Positions 16,042 to 26,200 of a stretch of DNA of 64,000 nt are shown piece after piece. Below the pieces are notes generated by a model. The model was not told the origin of the DNA, did not search any database, and was given only the letters and a program-made list of their open reading frames with translations. Source of the stretch: CAZGMJ01 sp964526785 (lineage in GTDB: Bacteria > Planctomycetota > Phycisphaerae > Sedimentisphaerales > Anaerobacaceae); the NCBI GenBank assembly GCA_964526785.1, contig CAZGMJ010000001.1:62001-126000 (forward strand), in the 5' to 3' direction. Within the stretch, counting starts at the first letter, position 1. Every line of letters starts with the position of its first letter. A program made the position numbers and the translations under genes.

Positions 16042-17535
16042 GTGAGCTTCGGAAAACGCTTATATATAGGAGCCCTTACAGTGGCGGCGTGCAGCCTGGT
16101 CGCCGTGGGGCTGGTCTGGTGGCACAGTGTGTCGGCGACAGGCGTCGCTCAGACGGCTGAAGCTCAGCATGGTCTGGGCTGGCCGGTTGCGGCATTCTGT
16201 TGTATTGGGGCCGTCGGACTGCTGTGGATAGGTTGGTACTGGCTGAGTCTCGCCCATGGGATCTCCGTCTTGACGGAGCGTATGAAGCAGAATCCGGCGG
16301 CATGGTTCGAGAAGTCCGTTGATGTCAGAGGTCCGGCCAATGCATTGGTACGACAAATCGTTCAAATGGTGGCCGTCTCCATGGACGGTGCCTCACAGGA
16401 GATAACCGGGCTCGAAGAAGAGGTAAAGGATTTGCGGCTTCAACTGCAGCTTTCACGAAGACGCGAAAAGAACACCGAGGCCATCATCTACAGTATTCGG
16501 GATGCAGTTCTCGTCATCGATGGATTCGACAAACTTCTGATGGCCAATACCGCGGCCGCCCGGCTCTTCGGGTTCGATTTTGACACCTCACAATATAAGC
16601 CCATAAAGGAGCTGCTCAACGGGTCGCACGAAGAGTTCGTCCGTTTTCTCAAAGACAGCAAAAAGAGCAGAGGACATGCCACCCGACGGGAACTGGACTT
16701 TGTGACCGGAGACAAACCGCGCACATTCGATTGTACGATATCGTGCGTATATGACCGTCGCGAGGACGTATGCGGGGCAGTGGCTATCTTGCACGACATC
16801 ACGCGTGAGAAGGAAGTCTCGCAAATGAAAAACGACTTCGTCAGTCATGTCTCACACGAGCTGAAGACGCCGCTGGCGTCCATTACCGCGTATTCGGAGA
16901 TGCTGGCAGACGGCGAAGCCGACGACGAAGAAATGCAGAAGGAGTTCTACTCCGTGATTCAATGTCAGGCCAAGCGTCTGAATCGACTCATCGAGGACAT
17001 TCTGAACGTTTCACGGATCGAATCAGGGCTTATCAAGGTCAATAAGGAAACGGCGAGCCTGACCATGCTGATCGAAGAGCAGATGCAGATGATCAAGAAC
17101 TATGCCGACGAGAAGAACATCGCAGTCTCCGGTCAAAAACCGATCGTCTTCGATCAGGTGTACGTTGACAAGGACATGATTTCCCAGGTTATCGTCAACC
17201 TGCTCAGCAATGCGATCAAGTACACGCCTGCAGGGGGCAAAGTGAGTATCGAAACGGAGGTGGATGATGCGGGGTCTCTGGCGCGTGTCAGAATACGCGA
17301 CACGGGGGTCGGCATACCCGCCGATGAAGTGGAACATGTATTTGAGAAATTCTACCGAGTAGGAGCAAACAACAAACAGGCCAAAGGAACGGGGCTGGGC
17401 TTGAATCTCGTAAAACAAATAATTGAAAAGGTACACGATGGTCGTGTCTTTGTAACGAGCGAGGTGGGTGTAGGAAGTACGTTCGGCTTTGAGTTGCCGC
17501 TGGCTGCACGAGAAACGGTCGAGGCAGCACGTTAG
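16042..17535 (+). CDS. Membrane sensor histidine kinase with PAS domain
   Basis: The product has 497 residues from GTG 16042, chosen because GGAG lies 7 bases upstream; other in-frame starts further up lack a ribosome site and overlap the large hairpin. It has two membrane helices (about 6-29 and 48-70) with a short periplasmic loop, then a linker coiled coil (LEEEVKDLRLQLQLSRRREK). The PAS domain (about 150-255) is followed by HisKA with phospho-acceptor His in 'FVSHVSHELKTPLASITAYS'. HATPase_c is complete: N box 'NLLSNAIKYTP', G1 'DTGVGIP', F box 'FEKFYRV', G2 'GTGLGLNLVKQIIE'. It is cytoplasmic-membrane located and probably active. The receiver gene follows after about 80 bases. Embedding between the secretin and ATPase genes suggests control of the pilus/secretion machine; the signal is unknown. 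Confidence 0.9.
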   Translation: MSFGKRLYIGALTVAACSLVAVGLVWWHSVSATGVAQTAEAQHGLGWPVAAFCCIGAVGLLWIGWYWLSLAHGISVLTERMKQNPAAWFEKSVDVRGPANALVRQIVQMVAVSMDGASQEITGLEEEVKDLRLQLQLSRRREKNTEAIIYSIRDAVLVIDGFDKLLMANTAAARLFGFDFDTSQYKPIKELLNGSHEEFVRFLKDSKKSRGHATRRELDFVTGDKPRTFDCTISCVYDRREDVCGAVAILHDITREKEVSQMKNDFVSHVSHELKTPLASITAYSEMLADGEADDEEMQKEFYSVIQCQAKRLNRLIEDILNVSRIESGLIKVNKETASLTMLIEEQMQMIKNYADEKNIAVSGQKPIVFDQVYVDKDMISQVIVNLLSNAIKYTPAGGKVSIETEVDDAGSLARVRIRDTGVGIPADEVEHVFEKFYRVGANNKQAKGTGLGLNLVKQIIEKVHDGRVFVTSEVGVGSTFGFELPLAARETVEAAR

Positions 17536-17613
17536 GCTACTCTATCAAGGCGTCGGCACGATCCCACACAGAGGTCTGTTCTGTGAATTGTGGCTATGGC
17601 TGGAGGCAGAATA

Positions 17614-18009
17614 ATGGCAGTAAAAAAGGTATTGGTTGTTGATGACGAGATCCACATCGTACACGTGGTGGCGATCAAACTGCGCAACAACGGCTACGAA
17701 GTGATAACCGCTGATAACGGTGTTGAGGCATATGAGTTAGCGTGCCGGGAGGAACCGGACATAGTCGTTACGGACTATCAGATGCCCGGTATGACGGGTC
17801 TGGAACTGGTGGAAAAGATACGGACAACCGAGCCGATCAAAGCCATGCCGGCTATCCTGCTAACGGCGAGGAGTTTCGCGATATCCAAAGAGCAACAGGC
17901 CGAATTGAATATATCCGGCTGCCTCAGCAAGCCTTTCAGTCCCCGTGAACTGATGGGCAACATCGAGGATGTTTTGCATCAGCAGGCCGTAGTCGGCAAA
18001 ACGGGATAG
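17614..18009 (+). CDS. Single-domain response regulator (CheY-like)
   Basis: A 131-residue receiver with no output domain. Seen: the acidic pair in 'VLVVDDEIHIV', phospho-acceptor Asp in 'IVVTDYQMPGMTGLEL', Thr in 'PAILLTARS' and Lys in 'CLSKPFSPREL'. ATG 17614 has GGAGG 10 bases upstream and starts the fold at once. It would take phosphate from the preceding kinase and act by protein contact, possibly on the HD-GYP protein or the pilus ATPase encoded downstream; the partner is inferred from position only. Confidence 0.92.
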   Translation: MAVKKVLVVDDEIHIVHVVAIKLRNNGYEVITADNGVEAYELACREEPDIVVTDYQMPGMTGLELVEKIRTTEPIKAMPAILLTARSFAISKEQQAELNISGCLSKPFSPRELMGNIEDVLHQQAVVGKTG

Positions 18010-18073
18010 CCTGTTGCCGCAGGTCGCTGTGTTTGATGGGAGCATAAACGGAGGCAGTTGCGTAAAGGAAGCT

Positions 18074-19783
18074 ATGTTGGACAAAAGGGACAAAGCAATT
18101 CGAGCATCGCAACTCTGCGAACTGGAAAGATCCGGCAACCGCATATGTCGGTTGGGAGTGAACTTTGCGGTTTGTGGAGCAGATGCAAAGGTTATCCTGC
18201 TTTGTGGAGGGGGCAAATACGACAGCAGCCAACCGCAACTTGAGGCAATTGCCAGAGATATTCTTGAACGGCATGAAAATGGGATGCCGGCGAATGGAAC
18301 GGATGTTCCTGTCTGGCGTTTTTGCGATGACAGCCTGGTGCTTGCCGCAACTCTCCAGACGTCTTCACCCACCGGTTCTGATGACGGCGCCAGTGGGGTG
18401 GTCATGGTGGATATGGGAGATGAAACCGCAGACTGCTGCGGCACGGTCCGGAAGAACTCGGCGTCTCTTGAACCAAGTGCCTACTGTTCAGAATTGCTGA
18501 AGTTGCTCGTAGAGAATTATCGAATTTCGATCAAGACGGACGAGCAAATGGAAAAAGTCGGCACGGAACTAGCGCAAACCTACGAGGAACTGGTGCTTTT
18601 GCACAAACTCGGCACGAATATGCGCGTCACGGAAGCCGATGCAAACTTCCTTCAGATGGCATGCGACAACCTGACCGAAATCGTCCTGGTGGAAGGCATT
18701 GCCGTGCTCATTGAGAAAGAGTTTCGGGACGAGTCACAACTGGTTCTGGCTGCCGGTTCCGGACTGATTGATATTGATCCGCACATGGCCGCCCTGTTGC
18801 ACAGCCGCCTGGTGGCGGAAATGGACGCCGGCAAAGAAGCCCTCCTCGACAGCGCTGTGGGTTCCGAATTCAAATACGAATGGCCCGCCAGTATCAGCAA
18901 TATTCTGGCGGTGCCCCTGTGCGGCAAGGAGAAGGGTGCCGGCGATCTGGGACATGGTGCGGGGCCCGATGCGCCTATAATGGGACTAATGGTGGCGGTC
19001 AACCGCGTCGATAAAGCGGATTTCGACAGTATTGACGCCAATCTTTTCAACTCTGTGGCCAGCAGTTGTGCCGTATTCATGGAGAACGGGCGGCTTTTCG
19101 GCGATCTGAAAGAGCTATTCATTGGCTCGCTCCGGGCGCTGACCAGCAGCATCGACGCGAAAGACCAGTACACGCGGGGCCATTCCGAACGGGTGGCGAT
19201 CATCTCTCGTTGGATAGCCGAACGTGTGGCCCAGCAGGAGAAGGTTTCTCGCGAGCAAATGCACCGGGTATATCTGGCGGGGTTGCTGCATGACATCGGC
19301 AAGATAGGCATAAACGAAGCGGTGCTTCGGAAGTGCGGAAAACTTACCGAGGACGAGCGCGAATGTGTAAAGAAACACCCGTCTATCGGCGCGGAGATCC
19401 TTCGGGAAATTCCACAGATGCGCGACATAGTGCCGGGAGTCCTGTGTCATCACGAACGTGTGGATGGCAAAGGCTATCCGAATGGGCTGTCGGGTGACGG
19501 CGTGCCGCTGCTCGGTCGCATCGTCGGGCTGGCGGACAGTTTTGATGCTATGACCTCGAAGAGAACGTATCGAGATGCGATGACCGTCCAGGCGGCACTG
19601 GACGAGGTGGAAAAAGGGTTGGGCACGCAATTTGACGAAAACATCGGAAGGATATTCCTGGAGAGCGACATCGAGCAGTTGTGGGAGATGTTGCAGAACG
19701 GGCCGCACATGTCGACCGGTCCGTACGAAGGCAGCAATTTCGCCCAGTATGGAGCGGCGGCCGTGGGGACACTCATACGATGA
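18074..19783 (+). CDS. GAF and HD-GYP domain protein, probable cyclic-di-GMP phosphodiesterase
   Basis: A 569-residue cytosolic protein. ATG 18074 (AAAGGA upstream) is preferred over an in-frame TTG at 18014. The N-terminal 160 residues are unrecognised, followed by a helical linker (TDEQMEKVGTELAQTYEELVLLHKLG). A GAF-like domain spans about 190-340 and an HD-GYP domain about 355-530. HD-GYP motifs are intact: 'TRGHSERVA', 'GLLHDIGKIGI', 'HPSIGAEIL', 'CHHERVDGKGYPNGLSG' and 'GLADSFDAMTSKRTYR'. Such proteins hydrolyse cyclic-di-GMP and usually serve as outputs of receiver signalling. Here the receiver is a separate gene just upstream, as if a fused RpfG-type regulator were split. The gene overlaps the following STAS gene by ATGA. 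Confidence 0.9.
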   Translation: MLDKRDKAIRASQLCELERSGNRICRLGVNFAVCGADAKVILLCGGGKYDSSQPQLEAIARDILERHENGMPANGTDVPVWRFCDDSLVLAATLQTSSPTGSDDGASGVVMVDMGDETADCCGTVRKNSASLEPSAYCSELLKLLVENYRISIKTDEQMEKVGTELAQTYEELVLLHKLGTNMRVTEADANFLQMACDNLTEIVLVEGIAVLIEKEFRDESQLVLAAGSGLIDIDPHMAALLHSRLVAEMDAGKEALLDSAVGSEFKYEWPASISNILAVPLCGKEKGAGDLGHGAGPDAPIMGLMVAVNRVDKADFDSIDANLFNSVASSCAVFMENGRLFGDLKELFIGSLRALTSSIDAKDQYTRGHSERVAIISRWIAERVAQQEKVSREQMHRVYLAGLLHDIGKIGINEAVLRKCGKLTEDERECVKKHPSIGAEILREIPQMRDIVPGVLCHHERVDGKGYPNGLSGDGVPLLGRIVGLADSFDAMTSKRTYRDAMTVQAALDEVEKGLGTQFDENIGRIFLESDIEQLWEMLQNGPHMSTGPYEGSNFAQYGAAAVGTLIR

Positions 19784-20115
19784 AGATTACGACACAGGAT
19801 TACGATAATGTCACTGTGGCCGACATCCAGGGAGAGCTGGATAGCGACGGTGTAGGTCTGCTCCGAAGTACGGTTGCCGAAGCGATTACGGTAGGTCGGG
19901 CGGGTCTGGTTCTCGATATGAGCAAGGTGGGGTTCATCGACAGCGAGGGACTGGAGCAATTGCTGTGGGCTCGTGACTATTGCAACGAAAATGCCGTTGA
20001 ATTCCGGGTTGCCGGGCTCGACGAGAACTGTCTCAAGATACTCGAAGTGACGAGGCTCGACAAGGAATTCGATCAGCACAGTGAACTCGCGGCGGCCGTC
20101 AAAAGCATCGCTTAG
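19780..20115 (+). CDS. STAS-domain protein (anti-sigma-factor antagonist type)
   Basis: A 111-residue single STAS domain, ATG 19780, overlapping the HD-GYP stop. Features: 'NVTVADIQGELDSDGVGLL' strand-helix start, 'GLVLDMSKVGFIDSEGLEQLLWAR' with the conserved D-S-x-G-L loop that carries the phosphorylated Ser in SpoIIAA/RsbV, and 'FRVAGLDENCLKILEVTRLDKEF'. Proteins of this kind bind anti-sigma kinases or join signalling complexes. No partner anti-sigma kinase or sigma factor gene is in the window. Translational coupling to the HD-GYP protein suggests they work together in the pilus locus. Confidence 0.88.
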   Translation: MKITTQDYDNVTVADIQGELDSDGVGLLRSTVAEAITVGRAGLVLDMSKVGFIDSEGLEQLLWARDYCNENAVEFRVAGLDENCLKILEVTRLDKEFDQHSELAAAVKSIA

Positions 20116-20184
20116 AACCGGCGCCGAGATCGGTTACGGATAAAGCAAAAAGAACATAGACGCCAGCAACGAAAAGAGCGGAGT

Positions 20185-21903
20185 ATGGCTCAGATAGCAA
20201 CAGAAAACAAGATGCAGCTCGGTCAACTGCTCCAGGCACGCGGGGTTGTTTCGGAAGAGCAACTCGAGAAGGCCCTTTCCGAGCAAAAAGAGAAGGGCCA
20301 TCGCAAACTGCTCGGAGAACTGTTGGTGGAGATGGGCTATTGCAGCGAGAACCAGATAGCATCGGCTCTGGCTGAGGCCTATGGCGTTCCGTATGCGCAA
20401 GTCGGGCCGAAGATATGCGATGTCAAGACCATTGAGCTGCTGCCCAGGGACTTTCTGGAAGAATACATCGTTTTGCCTCTATTCAAGGTTTACGATGTCT
20501 TGACTGTTGCTGTGAGCGAGCCAACCAACGTCTTTCTGCTCGACGAAATAGAGCGCATGAGCGGCTGCAAGGTGCAGGTTGTCTGTTCGACCACCAAGGA
20601 TATCAGAGCGACGCTGCAGACGTACCTGCCGGCCGCAAACGTATTTGTCATCGACGACATCATCGATGACGAGAGCCTCGAAGACTTCACGCTCATCGAG
20701 AATATCACACAGGATATCAGCAATCTGGAAGAGATTGCGGGCCAGTCTCCGGTGGTGAAGCTGGTTAACCACCTGCTCTACAATGCGGTTCGGGAAAATG
20801 CAAGCGACATTCACATTGAGCCGGACGACAAGAGTCTTCGTGTCCGCTATCGCGTGGATGGTCGCATGTATGAAAAGATGCGGCCACCTTATCAGATGCA
20901 TCCTGCGATTGTCTCTCGCATCAAGATTATGGCGGAGCTGGATATTGCGCAACGTCGACTGCCTCAGGACGGCGGGATTCACGTCATGGTCGAAGGCAGG
21001 CCGATCGATCTTCGTGTTTCTGTGATGCCGGGCAACTTCGGCGAGAAAGTGGTTATTCGCATAATCGATTCGCACAAAGTCCTTTTCAACCTCGAATCGC
21101 TTGGGTTCACGTATGAAAACCTGAAGCTGTTTCGGGGCGTCATTCAGGCCCCCAACGGAATTGTATTGGTTACGGGACCTACAGGTTCAGGCAAGAACAC
21201 GACTCTCTACGCAGCTCTGTCGGAACTGAACGGCGAAGATGTCAATATCTGCACAGTGGAGGATCCGGTCGAATGCAATATGCAGGGCATCAATCAATTT
21301 CAGGTGAACGAGAAGGCGGGATTTGAGTTCTCCTCCGCCCTGCGAAGTCTGCTTCGCCAGGACCCCGACATAATCATGGTTGGAGAGATTCGTGACCAGG
21401 CCACGGCGAACATCGCAGTTCAGGCTGCGTTGACGGGCCACCTGGTATTATCGACACTTCACACCAATGATGCTCCCGGCGCGGTGACGCGGCTACTGGA
21501 TCTCGGGGTGCAGCCGTTTTTGGTCAGTGCGTCTCTGATTGCGGTGCTGGCTCAGCGGCTGGTTCGAAAAGTATGTGCCAATTGCAAGACAAAATATGAA
21601 ATCTCGCCGAGCATCCGGAGGATGATTGAGAAATCGGAAATAGACATTACGGAATTCTACCGAGGTGTAGGGTGTAAGAAGTGCCGCAATACGGGATATA
21701 CCGGGCGCATTGCGATTCACGAACTCTTCGTGCCGGACGAAGAAATCAAGGAAATGATCGCAAACCGTGTGGGCCTTAAGAAACTCCGGAGGCAGGCGAT
21801 GGAACTTGGTATGCAACCGCTCTATCTGGATGGCCTTGAAAAGGTCAAGGCCGGGATCGTCTCGATCGAGGAGGTATTGCGCACAAGTCAGGCACAACTG
21901 TAA
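20185..21903 (+). CDS. Assembly ATPase of the pilus/type II system (GspE/PilB family)
   Basis: A 572-residue cytosolic hexameric ATPase that powers pseudopilin extraction and assembly. The N-terminal MshEN domain is present (LGQLLQARGVVSEEQLEKAL, about 10-150), then N2D with 'ASDIHIEPDDKSLRVRYRVDG' and RecA-like C1D. Walker A reads GPTGSGKNTTLY, the Asp box 'TVEDPVE', Walker B 'LLRQDPDIIMVGEIRD', His box 'AALTGHLVLSTLHTND' and the zinc tetracysteine CANC...CKKC. The Ser/Thr that normally follows the Walker Lys is Asn here (AAG AAC), which is unusual. Length is normal. No retraction ATPase (PilT) or prepilin peptidase gene lies in the window. The gspF-like gene follows after about 50 bases. 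Confidence 0.93.
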   Translation: MAQIATENKMQLGQLLQARGVVSEEQLEKALSEQKEKGHRKLLGELLVEMGYCSENQIASALAEAYGVPYAQVGPKICDVKTIELLPRDFLEEYIVLPLFKVYDVLTVAVSEPTNVFLLDEIERMSGCKVQVVCSTTKDIRATLQTYLPAANVFVIDDIIDDESLEDFTLIENITQDISNLEEIAGQSPVVKLVNHLLYNAVRENASDIHIEPDDKSLRVRYRVDGRMYEKMRPPYQMHPAIVSRIKIMAELDIAQRRLPQDGGIHVMVEGRPIDLRVSVMPGNFGEKVVIRIIDSHKVLFNLESLGFTYENLKLFRGVIQAPNGIVLVTGPTGSGKNTTLYAALSELNGEDVNICTVEDPVECNMQGINQFQVNEKAGFEFSSALRSLLRQDPDIIMVGEIRDQATANIAVQAALTGHLVLSTLHTNDAPGAVTRLLDLGVQPFLVSASLIAVLAQRLVRKVCANCKTKYEISPSIRRMIEKSEIDITEFYRGVGCKKCRNTGYTGRIAIHELFVPDEEIKEMIANRVGLKKLRRQAMELGMQPLYLDGLEKVKAGIVSIEEVLRTSQAQL

Positions 21904-21953
21904 GAGGTGGCGGCCGACTCCATGACCAATCCGGAGAACCCAGAGATTCGAGT

Positions 21954-23177
21954 ATGAGTAAAGTGGCGACGAAATCCAGAAAGACCGGAAAGAGCGAGTC
22001 AACGACATCGGGTGGCGGCGCCGCCGGTACAGTCTCAGCGGACAAACAAGCTGTCCAGGCCCTGTTGAGCGGTGCGCCGGCTGTCACGTTATCGCCTCTG
22101 GAATCAATGCGGCTGCAGAATGCAAAGGTGAAGCAGGGCGAACTAATCCTGTTCACGACCCAGTTGTCTGTCATGTTGGACAGCGGCGTCGTACTAAGCG
22201 ATGCACTGGATGCGATAGCCGAGCAAGCCGGAAATGAGATCTTCCGAACGATCATCATGAGCGTTTCCGACGGGGTCAAGAACGGCGAAACACTCTCCAG
22301 CATGATGTGTAGATACCCAAGGGTGTTCAATCCCATGTTCATCAGCATGGTCCGCGCGTCTGAGGCGTCGGGCACGATGGCGCAAATGCTCAATGTCCTG
22401 ACGGGCTATCTTACGTTCGAAGCAGAAACACGCAAGCGCATCAAAGGCGCGTTGACCTATCCCTTCATAATGGCGCTGATGGCGGTTGCGGCCACCGGGA
22501 CGTTGATGTTCTTCGTTTTGCCGCGGTTCATGAGAATATACGAAGCCAAAGGTGCGGCTTTACCTAAACTCACAAGAGTGCTCGTAGGTTTCAGCAGGAT
22601 CCTTGGCGATTTTCAGGCTATGACCACTATAGTGACAGCTCTCATCATTTTGGGTTTCTCACTCTACTGCTGGTCTCGGACGCTGATGGGACGCAGAATC
22701 ATCGACTATCTGAAGATCAGGACACCCATAATCGGGACCATGTTTGTCGACACGGTGGTTACGCGCAGCATGCGGATTATGGCGACTATGGTCAATACCG
22801 GTGTTCGTCTGCTCGATTCGATTCAGGTCATTCAGGGTTCGTGCGACAACTACTATTTCCAGCGGCTATGGCAAAGAGTCGACGAGAAGATACGCGACGG
22901 CTACCAGCTCTCTGAATCCATTACAATTGCTCCCGAAAGCGACCTCATCGCTCCGGGTATCATACAGATGCTGCGAGCCGGCGAGAAAAGCGGCAAGCTC
23001 GGAGAGGTTTGCGACAAGGTTTCCGTCTTTTATGAAAAGAAGCTGGAAGCGTCCATTCGAAATGTCATGGCGATGATCGAACCGGTGATGATTCTGTTGC
23101 TCGGCGGCATCATCGGAACCATAGCTATAGCACTTCTATTGCCGGTGTTTCGCATATCGAGTGTCATTGCCCACTGA
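21954..23177 (+). CDS. Inner-membrane platform protein (GspF/PilC family)
   Basis: A 407-residue polytopic protein that forms the membrane platform turned by the assembly ATPase. Two repeated T2SSF domains are visible: the first begins 'LILFTTQLSVMLDSGVVLSDAL' and ends in membrane helix 'FIMALMAVAATGTLMFFVLP'; the second has 'TRSMRIMATMVNTGVRLLDSIQVI', 'MLRAGEKSGKLGEVCDKVS' and the last helix 'MILLLGGIIGTIAIALLLPVF'. The N-terminal 50 residues are Ala/Gly/Ser-rich and variable. It is the last gene of the cluster and is followed by a hairpin shared with the convergent giant gene. Confidence 0.93.
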   Translation: MSKVATKSRKTGKSESTTSGGGAAGTVSADKQAVQALLSGAPAVTLSPLESMRLQNAKVKQGELILFTTQLSVMLDSGVVLSDALDAIAEQAGNEIFRTIIMSVSDGVKNGETLSSMMCRYPRVFNPMFISMVRASEASGTMAQMLNVLTGYLTFEAETRKRIKGALTYPFIMALMAVAATGTLMFFVLPRFMRIYEAKGAALPKLTRVLVGFSRILGDFQAMTTIVTALIILGFSLYCWSRTLMGRRIIDYLKIRTPIIGTMFVDTVVTRSMRIMATMVNTGVRLLDSIQVIQGSCDNYYFQRLWQRVDEKIRDGYQLSESITIAPESDLIAPGIIQMLRAGEKSGKLGEVCDKVSVFYEKKLEASIRNVMAMIEPVMILLLGGIIGTIAIALLLPVFRISSVIAH

Positions 23178-23219
23178 GTCGGCGAGAGCGGGCACAGGGC
23201 TCTGCATATCAAACAGACA

Positions 23220-23246
23220 GGGCCCGCACATTGCCGTGCAGGCCCC
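23220..23246 (-). terminator. Terminator hairpin between gspF-like gene and first giant gene
   Basis: GGGCCCGCAC (23220-23229) pairs with GTGCAGGCCC (23236-23245). The one imperfect pair is C-A on the plus RNA but G-U on the minus RNA, so it mainly suits the minus-strand gene, though a GTTTT run follows on the plus side. Similar hairpins end the other two giant genes. Confidence 0.6.
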
Positions 23247-23295
23247 GTTTTCGCCGGTGTGACCGATCAAGCGGCCACACATTGTCAGTACATCC

Positions 23296-26200
23296 TTACG
23301 GCCACAACTGTTCATCGAGCCATGAGTCGATCAACGTCGCATAGTCCTTGAAATTCACGACATCGTCGTTGGTCAAATCGGTTTCCAGAGGCGACAGCGT
23401 TCTGGGATCAAGATCGAGATCGTCGGTGATCAGGAAGCGATCCAGCAGCGCCCCGTCCTCTCTGTACGCTACTTCCATTGTGTGTGTCCCGGCAGGCATG
23501 GTGAATTCGACTGTCTGGTCGCTGTCGTCCATGCTTCGGACGGGACTCCAGGCCCACTGCTCGCTGTTGACCATGCCCCATCGTACCCAACCACTCGAGT
23601 CATTGGTCGTGTTGGTGGTCGCATCCTGGATCCGGAGCCAGAATGAGTCATTGTCTCCACCGTCGGCGATTGCACGCGCCAGGACCTTATAGGTGCCTCC
23701 TGCGACGGTCAGAGAATACGTCGCAATTCCGTCTGCGGGAGGCTCGCCCGTGCTGTTATTGCCGGAAGCAACGGCGATGTACTGGCCGCCGGAGGCCTCC
23801 GCATCGGACAACGTCTGCATGGGGTCGGTTATGCTGTCGGCGTCTTCCGCTTCGACAAGCATCCCCATTGAAGGAACTGGATCCTCGTAGGCGAGAAGCC
23901 ACTGATCGGCCATGATCTCCAGGTCGGGCGTGTCGACCACGCAGTTGTTGCTGAAGTCGAAGGTCGGTTTGGCGAGCTGCGGTACGCATCGTGCCGGGTG
24001 CAATTCGATATCATCGAAGAACACCAACCCGTCGCCGCCTGCCGGCGGACCGAAACCGATCGTCATAGAAGCGATGTTCGCCAGATTCAGGCTCGGATTA
24101 TCAGCCGTGAACTCCCTGAGAGCAATACCCTGCCCATACTCGCCGAGTGCGGTCCAGGTTGCGACTTGCGCCGCATTCGGATCGGGGTTGGGCACGGTTG
24201 CTGTCCGGCCCGCGCCGTCGGTGAGTTTGAAGTACATCTGCTCGGGGGCATTGCTCTGAATTCCGATGTCCTGATTCTGCCATGCTCCGGTTACCGTGCC
24301 GATCGTGGAGACATTCGAAAAGACTCCGGTGGCCGGCACATCGGGCGTATGGCTTGTGATCGCAAAGCCTACGTAGACGTTCGGACTCATCGTGATCTGC
24401 ACCGGATTCCAGGCCAGCGGGAACCACGTCACGCCATCATTGGAATCAAAGGCATTGAAATTGCCGGAAAAGTCCCTTTCGAGTCTGATCCAGTGCGGTG
24501 CGGTGATATGAGCCAGCGTCGTCACCGAACTGTCGCTGACGGCACCGGCGGCCGTTTCGGTCCTTGCCTGATATCGACATCCGTTGCCGCTGGTAATATA
24601 TACCGCCGCGAACTTGGAATTCGGATCGAGCGTTTCGCGAATCATCAGGCCGGCTTTTACCCAGGGTTCGGCGTTGCTGGTAATGAGTTCATCTACCCGT
24701 GCAGTGATCGTGCCGGGTCCATTGAGCATCTTGAATGCGTAATGGAATTCGTCCGCCTGATTCCAGATGTCCGCACCGGCCCCGGTGACACGATATGTCC
24801 CTGGCGGGGTTTCTGCGAAGCCACCTATGCTGCCTTCAAATCCGCTGTACCACAATCGCAGCGCTTTGAGATTATGCTGCGTCCAGTCGCGTTTGCCGGG
24901 GGCGAGCGTCATTGTTGCCTCCGATGCGTTGCCGGTATTGTTGTAGAAATAGGGCATCGACTGGCTGCCGCCGTGTACGGTGTTCAATTCGACGTAGAAT
25001 TCGCCTTCGTCAACCGTCGGTCCGAGGTCATAACCCACCTGTGAGCCGTTGTTCGGGTTGCCGAAACCGTCAACCCAGGCCTCCCAAACCGTAAACGGGG
25101 AGAAGTTGTTGTAATCTTCCATGTCGTCGATAATCAGATAATCGGCAGTGGTGAAGCTCCATACCGAACCTGTCCACGGACCTTCCGGATTCAGATTGTT
25201 GACCTCATCGACGCGCCAGTAGTAGGTCATGCCCCACTGCAGTTCCACCGACTGATACTCATCGACGCCGAGCGCAACAGCGCCCTTGTATTCGGGCGAT
25301 CCGGTCGTGGCGTTAGCTACTGCGTCCGCATCCGTTCCGAGATACAACTGATGGGAGGCGGCATAAATGCCCGGCTTCCATCGCAATACGGGGCTTTGTG
25401 TGACTCCGACTGCTTCGTTGGCAGGGTTTGCCCCGTACGCCTTGACTGGCAGGAAAGGTGAGAGGTAACTACCCTCGATGGTCGTAAAATCGCCGATGCC
25501 CGGCCCGGACCACTGCACGTGGCAGTGGTCGCCGCCGCCGCCTTCCTTCCACAAGGCCTCGATGTAGTATTTCCGGCCGCCCTGCAGGGCAATCGGCTCC
25601 GACGTCTGGGAGCCATACTTGGTGAACTCGTTCACGCCGGAATAGCCCGATATGCTGGCAATAAGTTCAGCTCCTTCAGGGTCTTCATTGCTGCTCAACA
25701 ACAGTTCGCTGCTGTCATCCGTCGCAATGCGGAATGTGTAATCGCCGGTCGCCGGCACATAGAGCCAGCCGTAGATGCGGGCGCCGTAGTCATCGATATC
25801 GGTGTCATCCCAGTAGAATCGTGTGAGATTCTCCGTCACGTCCGGATCGGTTGGAAACCTCGGATCGTTCCGCAGCGCGCTTACCGCCGTGGTGGTTATT
25901 CCTTCCCAGCGTTCCATGACGATTTCGCCGAGGCCTTCCGGAGCTGTCGTGAAGCTCCAGACATCGCCCTTGCGCCAGGTGCTGTCGGTGCTGCTGAGTC
26001 CATCTACTCGCCAGTAGTATGTCTTCTCCCTCTCGAGTTCAGGCGGGTCAAATTCCGGCAGGGCCTCGACCTGGCCCGTTCCGACTGCCGCATCTGCCAC
26101 TGCGTCGAAATCTTCGCCGAAATGAACGGAGTTCAGCAGTGTATTGAGGCCTGCGGACCACTCGAGTTGCACATCCGGACTGATGAAGAAGCTTCCATCT

